From: Euryarchaeota archaeon UBA58
Lineage (GTDB): Archaea; Thermoplasmatota; Poseidoniia; Poseidoniales; Thalassarchaeaceae
Direction of reading: 5' to 3'
Assembly: GCA_002498525.1 (NCBI GenBank)
Contig: DAHR01000019.1
Span: 57,308 to 121,307 of the forward strand
DNA: 64,000 nt
Numbering within the stretch: position 1 is the stretch's first letter; each line of letters begins with the position of its first letter. Positions 42,643 to 52,581 of the stretch are shown here, in pieces. Made by a program: the position numbers and the translations under genes. Below the pieces are notes generated by a model that did not search any database, had not been told where the DNA came from, and saw nothing but the letters and a program-made list of their open reading frames with translations.

Positions 42643-43629
42643 ATGTCCGAACCCATCGGTGCTCTTCTAGGCGTCATTGCCGAAACGATGGGTATGAGTG
42701 GCGATGGTCTGCGATTGCTGCTCGGCAGCATAGGTATGTTGCTGCTCGCTCTGTCGTTTCACCGACATGGACAGAAGGGTTCGGTTCAGGCTGCCGCTGC
42801 GGGCTGGATACTCCTCGGACTTTTCGTCTATCTTCGCTCTGAGTATTATGTCAAGATCGACGACCCGCTACTCATTCTGATGACCGCGATGGCTCTGCCT
42901 GGCGGCATCCTCCTCGCGATGATGGAAATCAGGGATGCAAGGAACGAGGTCAGCGACGAATCACTTGTCTGGTTCCGCGGCATGGTGGCTTGGGCGATGA
43001 TTCCCTATCACCTCGTCTACAGCATACCATTCCTCAACATCGCTGTCGTCATGCTGACTGCGTCGAGTGCCGAGTGGATGCTTGAATTCGCGGGAATGGG
43101 ACAATACACGCTCGGCGAGGTGATGGTGGAACTGCATGACGGCGGTGAGGTGACGCTTTCGGCCTGGGGCGGTAATATGTGGATTCTGACAGAACCTCTT
43201 GGAGAAGGCGGCTTCTTCGTGCCGATGTACCATGCCGATGGGACCCCAGTCCACATCGCCTTCATACTGAGTTGCTCCGGCTTGCAATCGATGATCATCT
43301 TCGTCGGTGCAATCGCCGCACTGCGCACCGTTCCCTTGAACCGACGACTGCGAGGTCTGTTCATCGCCGTACCAACGATTCTCGTCCTCAACACCTTCCG
43401 CAACGCCGGAATCGTTTGGCTCTCCCACAGTTATTCCGACTGGATCTTCATGGGTTTGAACATGTTCGATTTCGCCCACAGTTACGCGGCCAAGGCAGCC
43501 AGTCTCTTCGCCATGTTCCTGATGGCGATCGCTCTCTTCGACCTCTTGCCGGAACTTCATCGACACATCATGAGATTCATTCCGCCGTCTCCATGGCCGA
43601 AGAAGCAAAAATCCGTCAGCGAGTCCTGA
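42643..43629 (+). CDS. artA: Archaeosortase A-like transpeptidase
   Basis: Multi-pass membrane enzyme that is thought to cut PGF-CTERM tails and attach the protein to lipid. From ATG 42643 it has about 328 residues and about eight hydrophobic segments. The exosortase/archaeosortase triad is present: Cys in LSCSGLQSM (about 211), Arg in LNTFRNAGI (about 253) and His in DFAHSYAAK (about 279). The start was chosen because a TATA-like CTATTTACG (42611-42619) lies about 29 bp upstream; earlier in-frame starts exist at 42592 and 42625. A PGF-CTERM-like substrate is encoded at 63593-64000. Confidence 0.9.
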   Translation: MSEPIGALLGVIAETMGMSGDGLRLLLGSIGMLLLALSFHRHGQKGSVQAAAAGWILLGLFVYLRSEYYVKIDDPLLILMTAMALPGGILLAMMEIRDARNEVSDESLVWFRGMVAWAMIPYHLVYSIPFLNIAVVMLTASSAEWMLEFAGMGQYTLGEVMVELHDGGEVTLSAWGGNMWILTEPLGEGGFFVPMYHADGTPVHIAFILSCSGLQSMIIFVGAIAALRTVPLNRRLRGLFIAVPTILVLNTFRNAGIVWLSHSYSDWIFMGLNMFDFAHSYAAKAASLFAMFLMAIALFDLLPELHRHIMRFIPPSPWPKKQKSVSES

Positions 43630-43635
43630 GACGGC

Positions 43636-46600
43636 TCAACGAGTTCGAAGTCGCTCGTACAATTTTCCGCGTAACGGCATGTCGTGCTCCCATGCGAATT
43701 CCTTCATCACCCGCAGCGACTCCTTCTCGAGGTTTGGATCTCCGACAAAATCCGTCACGTGGATGACTCCTTCTCTGGTGTTGGCCTTGAATGCGGCTAC
43801 GGCTTCCTCCTTGTGGAAGACGAGGTAGGCGGAACCGTACCCGAAGCGCTCACGCAGCATGCTGCCGAAGTAATGAATCAACGGATCGGAAGGGGGGATG
43901 ACCAAATCACGCGAGCGACGCAGAGTCTCTGATTCGTCGAGGATATCGAGACGACCCCAGCAGACATCGTGCATATCGTCGACGAGGAAGCCCTTGATGA
44001 GTGTGCCATCCTCCTCGAATTCACGCATCACATCACTGATGTCCTCGGCGGAGAATGGTGCGCCTGCGAGCCTCTCGACCTGTTTGAGGGTGAGAACGGG
44101 AAAATCCTTGACCAATTCCCGCAGATAATCTCTCTTGACCTCCCAGAGATTCAAGCCGGTAAATGGCTCGACGGTCTTGAAGCCACCACGATAATCCTGC
44201 ACCAGATGACCACTGCGGACCAGGGGCGAGATCAGTTTCCTGAACTCGGCTCGCCTCATCGCGTACCTCTCCATGTAAATCGTAGGGTCGTGATGATCCC
44301 TGAAGAATTGCAGGATGTCTTCGTCTTCCTCCGGAGCCGAGAAGTTACGAATCGTCAACAAGCGCCTGAAATGCTCCATCCGCGCCCAGACGAGATGGCC
44401 GCGCAGATTCGTTCCGTGATGCAATTGATGGGCGGCTGCCATCGATTTGAGATTGACGCGGAACATCTCACAGCGTCCGCGCAAGGCGAAATCATCGCGG
44501 AGTTCATTCATGTGTTCCAGAGCGATGTTCTCGTTCTCGTAGCGGCTGTTCTGATGTAATGAATGGTGATGGAAGAGTGCTCGATTGATCTGTTTTCGAG
44601 ACATCGGCTGGACCACGCCGCCACGGATGTACCGCTCACCATCACCCATCGATTTGAATCCAAGATCGGCGAGAATCTGCTGCACGGCTTCATCGCAGTC
44701 ATGCACCGGAACGCCATTGAATGAATGGATGAGTGAGACATCGACGAGCCGATCTCGATAATTCTCCAACAATTCATTGAATGTGTCTTTGAATTCGTCG
44801 AGATAAGAATGAGGTATGTTGACGTCCTTTATCTCGAGATAATCATTGACGACGAACATCAGGATCCGCCCGACTGGATCGACGCCCTTGAAGACCGGGT
44901 GGTACCAGCCCTGTTTGAGAATCAGGCGGACCTCCTGAATGAAGCGGCTGCAAAATGGATCAGACTGCGACAATATGCGCATCGTGCGGTCTTCGGCAAT
45001 CGGTGAAAGGAGACTTTCTGCATCGATTTCACTGGAATAATAATCCGTGGGATCAGGTTGCAAGGCAACGATTCTGACGATCTTCTTGGAATTCTCCAAG
45101 TCCCTGAGGACCTCCGCCAATTCCTCCACTGGCCGTGTGACGAAGAAGCGGAGCGTGTGTAATCGAACAGGTCCGATTCTCTCGATGAGCGCTGTCACCG
45201 CCTCGGGGAAGCTCATCGGCTCGACTACTCCGTAGATTCGATGGAAAAGCGCCAACGATCGTTTGCGATTCGGCAATTCGATGTATTTCTTGCCGACGAG
45301 GAGTTGGCGCTCGAGATTCGCAAGAGCGCTCTTGATCGAGCGCTGGATGGGAATGTTCTCCTTTCCTTTTGGATAATCGGCGAAGAGTTCGGCCCGCGAG
45401 ATGCCTTCTTTGGGGATCTTCTCCAGCAATTCCTCCTCGTACGGGCCGAGCCACGGCTCACCACGCAGACCGAGGAAGAGGGGCAGTTGATCCTCTATCG
45501 TGTAGCCGACGCGATTATGCAGCAGTCTGCCATTGATGATGTCAGGGTCGTGTTTGATGTCCTTCCAATCGCGGAATCGATAATTCTTGACTCGGTGCAG
45601 CATCTCATCTCGTCTCTGCACGAAGACGAGGTTGCGGATGGCGTCGGCGGGCTCTTCGAACTGAGTGAATGATTTCTGCAGGATCAAGGTCTGGAGCGTG
45701 CGATAATCGACGACTTCGACCTGCCCGCCGGTGATTCTGTATTCGTCGACGCGCAGAATGTATTCACCATCATCGGTCTGTGTGAAGAAGCCGATCGAGA
45801 CGAGGTTGCGCATCTCCAGTTCCTGCAATACCGATTCGACCTGAGCGCGAGGGAATGGCAGTCTCTCGACAAGAATATTGAGAGTCGCTGGGCCTTCAGA
45901 GCCGAGCATGTCGAGCAGTTTCAGGCGCAGACAATCTATCGGGTCAGAGAGATAGGTCTTCTTCCACTTATTCGGCTGTCCTTCCTTGAAATCGAAACCG
46001 GTCTCATAAGTCATCCCACCGGTGTAGAGTTTCCTCAGATCCTCCATCTCCTCGGCTCCCGCGACAGCCAGACAGCCGAGGGTGCCATGGACGCCGGCCA
46101 TTCGCTCGGAGAACCACTTGTCATCGATCTGCGAATGACCGGTGTTGCGAACCTTGGTAATCAGGCCTCGCTCGGCCAATTCGTAAACCCAGCCACGTAA
46201 TAGATTGGCATCGACAGTCTTCAGTTTGTCGCTGTAGAGTGGATGGGTTAGAGTCTTCTCGAGTCCGCCGCCCATGTCCATCAGACGCAGCAGGCCGGTG
46301 GCGCTGCTGGGAACGGCGACCTTGTCCTGGTAGTATGTCGCTAATTTGGCCTTGTCCAGATCGGTCGCCAACGAACGCGCGCCCAACAGACGTCGCAGAA
46401 TCTCCGGATCGATGTCTTTGATCAGATAAGCGCGCGTCCGGAGACTCAGAAGATCCTCGAAGGAGGACATGAAGAGAGTCATTCCCAGTGGCGAAGGCAT
46501 CTTCACCTTACGATGGACGATGCGGACATCCTCACTCTCCATCCTGCTGATGAAATCGGCTAATTGCTGCATGTCGAGGTCGATGGTGAAGATCTCATTC

Positions 46601-48942
46601 ATCGCCTCTCGGATGATGACCGAATCCTCCATCTGACGATGAGCCCGCAGAAGCTGCTCGGCTCGCGTCTGGAATTGTTTCGGGCTCACCTCATCGCCGC
46701 CGATACGGCGAGGATTCAGCATGCTGCGACTCGACACCTCACGGAATCGCTTGGCGAAGAGTTGGGTGTCGAGCAGATAACGCTGCAGCACCTGCCTGCT
46801 GGTATCCTCACGGAATACATTGGGAATCTCGGAGATCTCGACCTCATGACTCAATTTGATCATGAATCCGTTTTCGTCGAAGGAGATCTCGTTGACTATC
46901 ACATCGTCGCGCGTCGCGACTCCGGCGAAGAGATATCCCAAGGCGAGATTGAAGGCCCTACCGCGGCAGGTGGTGACGATGTAGGTCGGCAGTGCACCAG
47001 CAACCTGTTCGACGAGGATGCGGTCCCTCGAAGGCACTTGGAAGGTGGTTGCCGTGTGCTCGTCGAGATAATTCGCAAGAGCATTCGCGACCGGTCTGCT
47101 GAGGCCATAGACATCGGTCAGAAGCGGCCTGAAGTCGCGACCCATGCGAGACAGCACCGAGACTCTGTCCAAGACGTCGAGCACCTCGGCGCTCAATTCG
47201 TTTGATCGACTTTTGGCTTCGCCGGCCCAGGAAGGGATCGTCGGTCGATAACCGGTGGCCGGTGTGACATTCACCCGCGTGCCCTGCACGCTCGAGACTC
47301 GATAGGTCGAGCCGCCGAGCAAGAACACGTCGCCATTGCGCATACTGGCGACGAAACCACTAGACAACATACCGACCATAGTGCCATCGGAAGTGAAGAC
47401 GAGGTAGTTGTTATCGGGGGCGATGGTACCGATGTTGGTGTAGTAGATCATCTGAGCATAGCCGCGCTTGCCGAAGCGATTATCCTCCCAATCGACCCAG
47501 ATTCGGCGTTCTTCCTCCAACAGGTCAAGCACCTCGATGTAATCGTCGTACGGCAGGGCTCGATATGGCCAGGCGCGTGTCACCAATTCGTATGCTTCGT
47601 CGATGTCCCATTCCTTGATGATTGATAATCCGATGAGGAATTGAGCGAGGACATCGAGTCCATTCTCAGGGAATTTTAGTATGTCCATCGAGCCGCGCAG
47701 TATGCCATTCTGCAATGAGACGAGTTCAAGCAGGTCGTGCGGCGAGGTCGGCAGTAAACGAGCTCTTGGCAGGCCATCGACCTGGTGACCGGCTCGACCT
47801 ATTCGTTGCAGGCCGGTGGCGATCGAGCCAGGACTTCCGACCTGCACGACGCAATCGACCGAGCCGATGTCGATTCCCAATTCCAGACTCGATGATGAAA
47901 CGACGCAGCGCAGATATCCGTTCTTGAGGCGCTGCTCGACGTCGAGGCGAATCGCCTTGTCCATCGAACCGTGGTGGCCCTCGACGCCCTCGGTGCCGAG
48001 GATCTTCAATTTCTGCACCACCGTCTCGGTCATCTGCCGAGTGTTGACGAAGACCAAGGTCGTCGTATGCGCCTCGACGATCTCCTTGATGCGATCGACA
48101 TTGTGTTCGAGAATCTCCTTGACCGGAATCGAAGAGAATCGAGGTGCGGGCAGGATGATGTCGAGATCGAGACGCCTCGAGCCCGAGACTTTCGCGATGG
48201 CGATTCGCTGAGGCTCGGTATCGCTCTCTCGCGGATCACTGGCAACGAGGAACTCGGCGACCGCTGAGAGTGGTTCCATGGTCGCCGAGATTCCGATTCG
48301 CTGCACAGGGGAATCGATGACGCTGTCCATCAGCGCTAGGCTGAGGGCGAGATGCGTCCCGCGCTTGGACGGAACCAGACTGTGCATCTCATCGATGACC
48401 ATCCACTTCAAGTCGGTGAGTAGCGGACGGAATCGCTTCGAGGCTAACGCCAAACCAAGCGATTCCGGTGTCGTGATCAGAATATGCGGCGGATTGCGCA
48501 GCATCCGCTCGCGATCCCTCTGCGGGGTATCGCCGGTCCGCAGACCGACCATGATGTCCCTGCCCCGCTTCGGCATGTAATTCTCCTTGATCTCGGTCAG
48601 CGGTCCAATCAGATTCCTCTGAATATCATTCGCCAGTGCTTTGATGGGAGAGATGTAGACGCACTGAATCGACTTCTTCGGCAGAGTCCCATCCATAGAA
48701 CGCCGAACGAGGTCGTCGATTATCGAGAGGAAAGCGGTGAGGGTCTTGCCCGAACCGGTGGGGGAACAGAGCAGCACGTGTTCGCCATTGAGGATTCGAG
48801 GAATCGCCATTTTCTGGGGCTCGGTGAAATCCGGAAACGTGTCCTTGAACCAGTTGCGAACCGGAGGACAGAGAGTATCGAGGAGTTCCTCCGTCGGCAT
48901 GAGTTCCTCTACATACTCGATTTCAGGCATATCGTCCGCCAA
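43636..48942 (-). CDS. Lhr-type superfamily 2 helicase, very long
   Basis: A 1768-residue helicase. The N-terminal 450 residues show motif I SPTGSGKT (60-67), motif Ia SPIKALANDI, motif II DEMH (184-187), motif III SAT (219-221), and motif VI QRIGRAGHQ, with the Lhr-typical SSLELGIDIG before it. Winged-helix and Lhr-core regions follow. Archaeal Lhr proteins usually have 850-950 residues and bacterial Lhr about 1500, so this protein has a large C-terminal region (roughly residues 900-1768) that I cannot place. It may start at TTG 48942 or ATG 48930. Lhr enzymes act in DNA repair and replication restart. The 3' end is 6 bp from artA. Confidence 0.87.
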   Translation of the reverse strand: MADDMPEIEYVEELMPTEELLDTLCPPVRNWFKDTFPDFTEPQKMAIPRILNGEHVLLCSPTGSGKTLTAFLSIIDDLVRRSMDGTLPKKSIQCVYISPIKALANDIQRNLIGPLTEIKENYMPKRGRDIMVGLRTGDTPQRDRERMLRNPPHILITTPESLGLALASKRFRPLLTDLKWMVIDEMHSLVPSKRGTHLALSLALMDSVIDSPVQRIGISATMEPLSAVAEFLVASDPRESDTEPQRIAIAKVSGSRRLDLDIILPAPRFSSIPVKEILEHNVDRIKEIVEAHTTTLVFVNTRQMTETVVQKLKILGTEGVEGHHGSMDKAIRLDVEQRLKNGYLRCVVSSSSLELGIDIGSVDCVVQVGSPGSIATGLQRIGRAGHQVDGLPRARLLPTSPHDLLELVSLQNGILRGSMDILKFPENGLDVLAQFLIGLSIIKEWDIDEAYELVTRAWPYRALPYDDYIEVLDLLEEERRIWVDWEDNRFGKRGYAQMIYYTNIGTIAPDNNYLVFTSDGTMVGMLSSGFVASMRNGDVFLLGGSTYRVSSVQGTRVNVTPATGYRPTIPSWAGEAKSRSNELSAEVLDVLDRVSVLSRMGRDFRPLLTDVYGLSRPVANALANYLDEHTATTFQVPSRDRILVEQVAGALPTYIVTTCRGRAFNLALGYLFAGVATRDDVIVNEISFDENGFMIKLSHEVEISEIPNVFREDTSRQVLQRYLLDTQLFAKRFREVSSRSMLNPRRIGGDEVSPKQFQTRAEQLLRAHRQMEDSVIIREAMNEIFTIDLDMQQLADFISRMESEDVRIVHRKVKMPSPLGMTLFMSSFEDLLSLRTRAYLIKDIDPEILRRLLGARSLATDLDKAKLATYYQDKVAVPSSATGLLRLMDMGGGLEKTLTHPLYSDKLKTVDANLLRGWVYELAERGLITKVRNTGHSQIDDKWFSERMAGVHGTLGCLAVAGAEEMEDLRKLYTGGMTYETGFDFKEGQPNKWKKTYLSDPIDCLRLKLLDMLGSEGPATLNILVERLPFPRAQVESVLQELEMRNLVSIGFFTQTDDGEYILRVDEYRITGGQVEVVDYRTLQTLILQKSFTQFEEPADAIRNLVFVQRRDEMLHRVKNYRFRDWKDIKHDPDIINGRLLHNRVGYTIEDQLPLFLGLRGEPWLGPYEEELLEKIPKEGISRAELFADYPKGKENIPIQRSIKSALANLERQLLVGKKYIELPNRKRSLALFHRIYGVVEPMSFPEAVTALIERIGPVRLHTLRFFVTRPVEELAEVLRDLENSKKIVRIVALQPDPTDYYSSEIDAESLLSPIAEDRTMRILSQSDPFCSRFIQEVRLILKQGWYHPVFKGVDPVGRILMFVVNDYLEIKDVNIPHSYLDEFKDTFNELLENYRDRLVDVSLIHSFNGVPVHDCDEAVQQILADLGFKSMGDGERYIRGGVVQPMSRKQINRALFHHHSLHQNSRYENENIALEHMNELRDDFALRGRCEMFRVNLKSMAAAHQLHHGTNLRGHLVWARMEHFRRLLTIRNFSAPEEDEDILQFFRDHHDPTIYMERYAMRRAEFRKLISPLVRSGHLVQDYRGGFKTVEPFTGLNLWEVKRDYLRELVKDFPVLTLKQVERLAGAPFSAEDISDVMREFEEDGTLIKGFLVDDMHDVCWGRLDILDESETLRRSRDLVIPPSDPLIHYFGSMLRERFGYGSAYLVFHKEEAVAAFKANTREGVIHVTDFVGDPNLEKESLRVMKEFAWEHDMPLRGKLYERLRTR

Positions 48943-49163
48943 CCTACGGACGATTCAGCGCCTCGATTATCTAAATTAACGCTTCTATTCCACATTTCAT
49001 GCAGTACTTCGTACTGATTGGTCGATTAGAATCACGATTCAATGTTTCTAAGCCGATTTTCAATTTCTTCGAGCCACTTTACGGCACCCGCAGAACCGCC
49101 CTTATTTCGCAATCGTCTGAGGATGGCTTGAAAGACGGATGGCGAGTCGCATCTTCGTTGAAG

Positions 49164-50879
49164 ATGGCTGATGAGAGGCGACTCGAGAGACTGACTTCGA
49201 TGCTGAAGCGGCGTGGCATCATTCTCCCCGCCTTCGAGATATACGGTGGTGTTTCAGGCTTGATCGATTATGGCCCTGTCGGGGCAGCCATGCTGCGTCG
49301 GGTGACACAGAATTGGCTTGACCACTGGATGTCTCATGGTGATATCGTCGAAATAGATTCACCGACCATCACGCCCGAAGCAGTGCTCGTTGCCAGTGGA
49401 CACGTCGGCGAATTCAGCGACCTGATGACCGAATGCAAGGCCTGCAGTTCGGTTTTCAGAGCCGATCATCTGGTCGAGGATGAGCATCCCAATGCAGATT
49501 CGCTGGGGGCACAGAAAATCGATGGCTTGCTTGGCAGCGGCATAACTTGTCCTTCGTGTCAAGAATCTGCTTGGACCGCCGCCCAACCGATGAATCTGAT
49601 GTTCCAGACCAGTATCGGGGCGATGAGTTCGGGACGCACCGCCTACATGCGCCCTGAGACCGCTCAAGGCATGTTCATGCTCTTCCCCAGCCTCTACAGG
49701 CACTTCCGCCAGCGCCTGCCATTCGGAGCCGTGCAGACAGGGCACGGCTACCGCAACGAGATCAGCCCACGCCAAGGAATGATTAGACTACGCGAATTCA
49801 ATATGGCTGAACTTGAATATTTCATCGACCCGCAGGATCCCCCGGTCGGTAACATCTCGAAACACAACGAGATCATCACGCTTATCCCCGACCCCGATGG
49901 GCCGCACTCCGGCGAATCTCGTATGAGTTTCGGTGCGGCCCTCGAAGCCGGCATCGTCCGTCACCCGACAGTGGCTTGGTTCCTCGCGCGGACCTGGGAT
50001 TTCCTCGTCGGCGTCGGCATAGACCCTGCGCGAATCCGCTTCCGCCAACACGCCAGCACCGAGATGGCTCACTACGCCACCGATTGCTGGGATTGTGAAA
50101 TCCATGGCGAGCACGGTTGGGTCGAGTGCGTCGGCATCGCCAATCGCACCTGCCATGACCTCGAGAACCACGAGACCCACTCGAAAGCAAGAGGCTTACG
50201 AGCGTGGCGCCAATTCGCCACGCCTCGAAAGCAGGTTGTCGAGCGACTGGCTCCGAACGGCGCGGTGATAGGACCGACTTTCAGAAATGATGCCGCAGCC
50301 GTCGTCGCAGCCCTCGAAGCCCTCACTGAATTACCAGATTCACTACCCTTCGACCTCTCCCTCGAGGACGGTCGGAGCGTGACGATAAATCCCGACATGG
50401 TTGAACGCAGAGAGGAGACTGCAAATGTATCCGGTGAGTGGTTCACACCCCACGTCATCGAGCCCGCATTTGGATTCGACCGCATAATCTGGCACATCCT
50501 CGACCACGCTTACACCGAGGGTGAGAAAGAGGGTGAGGACTACAATCATCTCAGTCTCGCAGCCGGCATCTCGTCCATCGATTGCGTCGTCCTGCCGCTC
50601 TTCGACAAGGGTGGAATGCCCGAACTCGCTACCGAGATCAACACCACCATCAACGCTGTTCCACGCCTCCGCGCACAACTGGACAGCAGCAGGTCGATCG
50701 GTCGCCGCTATGCCCGTGCCGACGAGATAGGAGTCCCTTGGGCACTGACCGTCGACCATACCTCGCTAGAGGACGGCAGTGTCACCGTGCGCCGCCGCGA
50801 CGATCAGGTTCAGGTGCGAGCTTTTGTCGATGAAGTACTCGAGCACCTGCGAAACAACAGCCTCGATTCTCTCTTCTGA
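49164..50879 (+). CDS. glyS: Glycyl-tRNA synthetase (archaeal/eukaryotic alpha2 type)
   Basis: Class II synthetase of about 571 residues. The motifs are LKRRGIILPAFEIYGGVSGLIDYGP (N-terminal), YMRPETAQGMFMLF (motif 2 region, RPETAQG is the family signature), GHGYRNEISPRQGMIRLREFNMAELEYF and a C-terminal anticodon-binding domain with GVPWALTVDHTSLEDGSVTVRRRD. A two-CxxC zinc insert CKACSSVF...CPSCQES lies around residues 90-135. ATG 49164 was chosen because the longest frame (from 48999) adds residues unlike the family. A TATA-like CTTATTTCG at 49101-49109 fits this start. Confidence 0.95.
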   Translation: MADERRLERLTSMLKRRGIILPAFEIYGGVSGLIDYGPVGAAMLRRVTQNWLDHWMSHGDIVEIDSPTITPEAVLVASGHVGEFSDLMTECKACSSVFRADHLVEDEHPNADSLGAQKIDGLLGSGITCPSCQESAWTAAQPMNLMFQTSIGAMSSGRTAYMRPETAQGMFMLFPSLYRHFRQRLPFGAVQTGHGYRNEISPRQGMIRLREFNMAELEYFIDPQDPPVGNISKHNEIITLIPDPDGPHSGESRMSFGAALEAGIVRHPTVAWFLARTWDFLVGVGIDPARIRFRQHASTEMAHYATDCWDCEIHGEHGWVECVGIANRTCHDLENHETHSKARGLRAWRQFATPRKQVVERLAPNGAVIGPTFRNDAAAVVAALEALTELPDSLPFDLSLEDGRSVTINPDMVERREETANVSGEWFTPHVIEPAFGFDRIIWHILDHAYTEGEKEGEDYNHLSLAAGISSIDCVVLPLFDKGGMPELATEINTTINAVPRLRAQLDSSRSIGRRYARADEIGVPWALTVDHTSLEDGSVTVRRRDDQVQVRAFVDEVLEHLRNNSLDSLF

Positions 50880-50917
50880 GAACCAATCTTCATGAGGCTC
50901 CACTTCTGCACCAATGC

Positions 50918-52492
50918 GTGAGCGAGGCTGCAAGCATCGATGACTGGACGGAGAAGTACCGTCCATCGAACATGGCTGAGATGGAGGGTAACGAAGCCCA
51001 GTTGCGTCGCATCCGCCAATGGCTCGACCGCTGGGCTTCGGGAAAACCGCCCGACAAACGAGGCATCATCCTCTCAGGACCACCCGGCGTGGGCAAGACC
51101 ACGTTAGCCAGAGCCGTCGCCAACGAGCGAGGATGGACAATCATCGAGTTGAACGCCTCCGAGGCTCGCAACGCCGCGGCGATTCGACGAACGGCCACCA
51201 GAGGTTCGCAGCACATGTCATTAGCGAGCTTCGGTGAAGGAGCGGTTGCCGACAGCAGAACCATCGTGCTGCTCGACGAAGTAGACCATCTTTCTGGCGG
51301 CTTCGCCAAGATCTCCGATGAGAGGATCGAGCGAACCATCTCCCCCGAAAAAGAAGAGTCTGCCATTCTGAAGGGAGATTCCGGTGGCAAAGCAGAGTTG
51401 CTCCATCTGCTAAAGGTGACCGAACAACCTGTGCTGATGACTTGTAACGACCCGATGCGCCTGTGGGGCAGAGGCAGGGCATGGCGGCGCAACCGCGACC
51501 GAGTCCTGCGCCACGCTGAGAACATCCAATTCAAGCGCGTCGGCAAGTTGCACATGCGCAGAATCGCCCACCGAGTACTCGACGGTGAGAACCTGAGCAT
51601 GGACCCAGAAGCACTCGAGGCTCTGCTCGAGGGCAACCCTGGCGATCTGCGGGCCCTGATCCGTGACCTGCAAGCAGCAGCCTCGGTTGCTGGAGAGAAC
51701 ATCGACATAGGGGTGGTCAGAAGCCTCGCGCAGGTCTCAGAACGGGATTCACAGATCGATGTCTTTCGAGCCCTGAGAGACATCTACAGATCGGGATCAG
51801 GCAAGGAAGCATCGCGACTGTTGATGAATTCCGACAAAGATCCAGACCAGATGATTGCTTGGTTCGCCTGGAACAATCAATCGGTCTTCGAATCCAAGGC
51901 CCTTTCACGAATCTCAGGAGCGATGCGACTAGCCGACAGGGCTCTGGCGACCAAATACACCAATCGAGCCTATCGGTCCTGGTACTGGGGCTCGACCCTG
52001 CCGGCCCAAGCCGCAGTCTCCCAACCACTCAAGGATCCGGGCAGCGACCTCTACCTCGCCTTCCCCAACTTCCTACGAAGAGGTGGCGAGGCGTGGCGGA
52101 CCTCCCGTGTCATTGAGGCGCTGGCCGAAGAATCCGGAGCCAGTCGGGCAGCGGTCAGAGAAGACCTCTGGCCCAACCTTCTGGCCGTCCACGACCCGAA
52201 TCTTGGTGGTGATCCTAGTGATTTCTCACTCGCCATGCGCCTCGGTCTCTCAGGCGAGGATCACCTCGCCCTGCACGGCATTCCGAAGTCGAGGAGAGAG
52301 GCCAAGAAAATCCTTGATGCATTCCACGAAGAACTGGAACATCGCGAAGAATCCAAGACGACTGACTTCGCCCCAGTCAGCAGTCAAGCCGCAAACACAG
52401 ATCAAGCCGAGCCCAGCACGGACTCGAGCAGCGATGAATCGACAGACGACGAAGAGAGCGGCAGCACTCAGTTCTCGCTCGAATCCTTCTGA
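50918..52492 (+). CDS. rfcL: Replication factor C large subunit
   Basis: Clamp loader large subunit of 524 residues, starting at GTG 50918. It shows the RFC box TEKYRPSNMAEMEG, Walker A GPPGVGKTT (54-62), a DEAD-like VLLDEVDHLSGGF (Walker B region), and the SRC-like AENIQFKRVGKLHMRRIAHRVL. The C-terminus is an acidic Ser/Asp/Glu-rich tail ending SLESF, which is likely to hold a PCNA-binding peptide. RfcS is not in the window. It follows glyS by 38 bp. Confidence 0.93.
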   Translation: MSEAASIDDWTEKYRPSNMAEMEGNEAQLRRIRQWLDRWASGKPPDKRGIILSGPPGVGKTTLARAVANERGWTIIELNASEARNAAAIRRTATRGSQHMSLASFGEGAVADSRTIVLLDEVDHLSGGFAKISDERIERTISPEKEESAILKGDSGGKAELLHLLKVTEQPVLMTCNDPMRLWGRGRAWRRNRDRVLRHAENIQFKRVGKLHMRRIAHRVLDGENLSMDPEALEALLEGNPGDLRALIRDLQAAASVAGENIDIGVVRSLAQVSERDSQIDVFRALRDIYRSGSGKEASRLLMNSDKDPDQMIAWFAWNNQSVFESKALSRISGAMRLADRALATKYTNRAYRSWYWGSTLPAQAAVSQPLKDPGSDLYLAFPNFLRRGGEAWRTSRVIEALAEESGASRAAVREDLWPNLLAVHDPNLGGDPSDFSLAMRLGLSGEDHLALHGIPKSRREAKKILDAFHEELEHREESKTTDFAPVSSQAANTDQAEPSTDSSSDESTDDEESGSTQFSLESF

Positions 52493-52545
52493 TATATCCC
52501 CCCTGAACAGAGACCGCCAAATCAGAGGCGCTCCAAGAAGAGAGG

Positions 52546-52564
52546 GGATGAACAGAATTCATCC
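52546..52564. terminator. Hairpin in the rfcL-trkH convergent gap
   Basis: GGATGAA and TTCATCC form a 7-bp perfect inverted repeat with a 5-base loop (CAGAA) in the 89 bp between two convergent genes. It has no adjacent T-run on either strand, so a terminator role is only a guess. Confidence 0.3.
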
Positions 52565-52581
52565 GATGGGAAGCCTATCGA

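Noticed and set aside
43969..44559. 196-residue plus-strand frame inside the helicase gene
   Set aside because: The minus-strand helicase reads through here in a continuous frame with strong family motifs in the gene; the plus-strand frame has no recognisable domain.
46564..47205. 213-residue plus-strand frame inside the helicase gene
   Set aside because: Same reason: it is antisense to the large helicase and its composition looks like a reverse-frame shadow.
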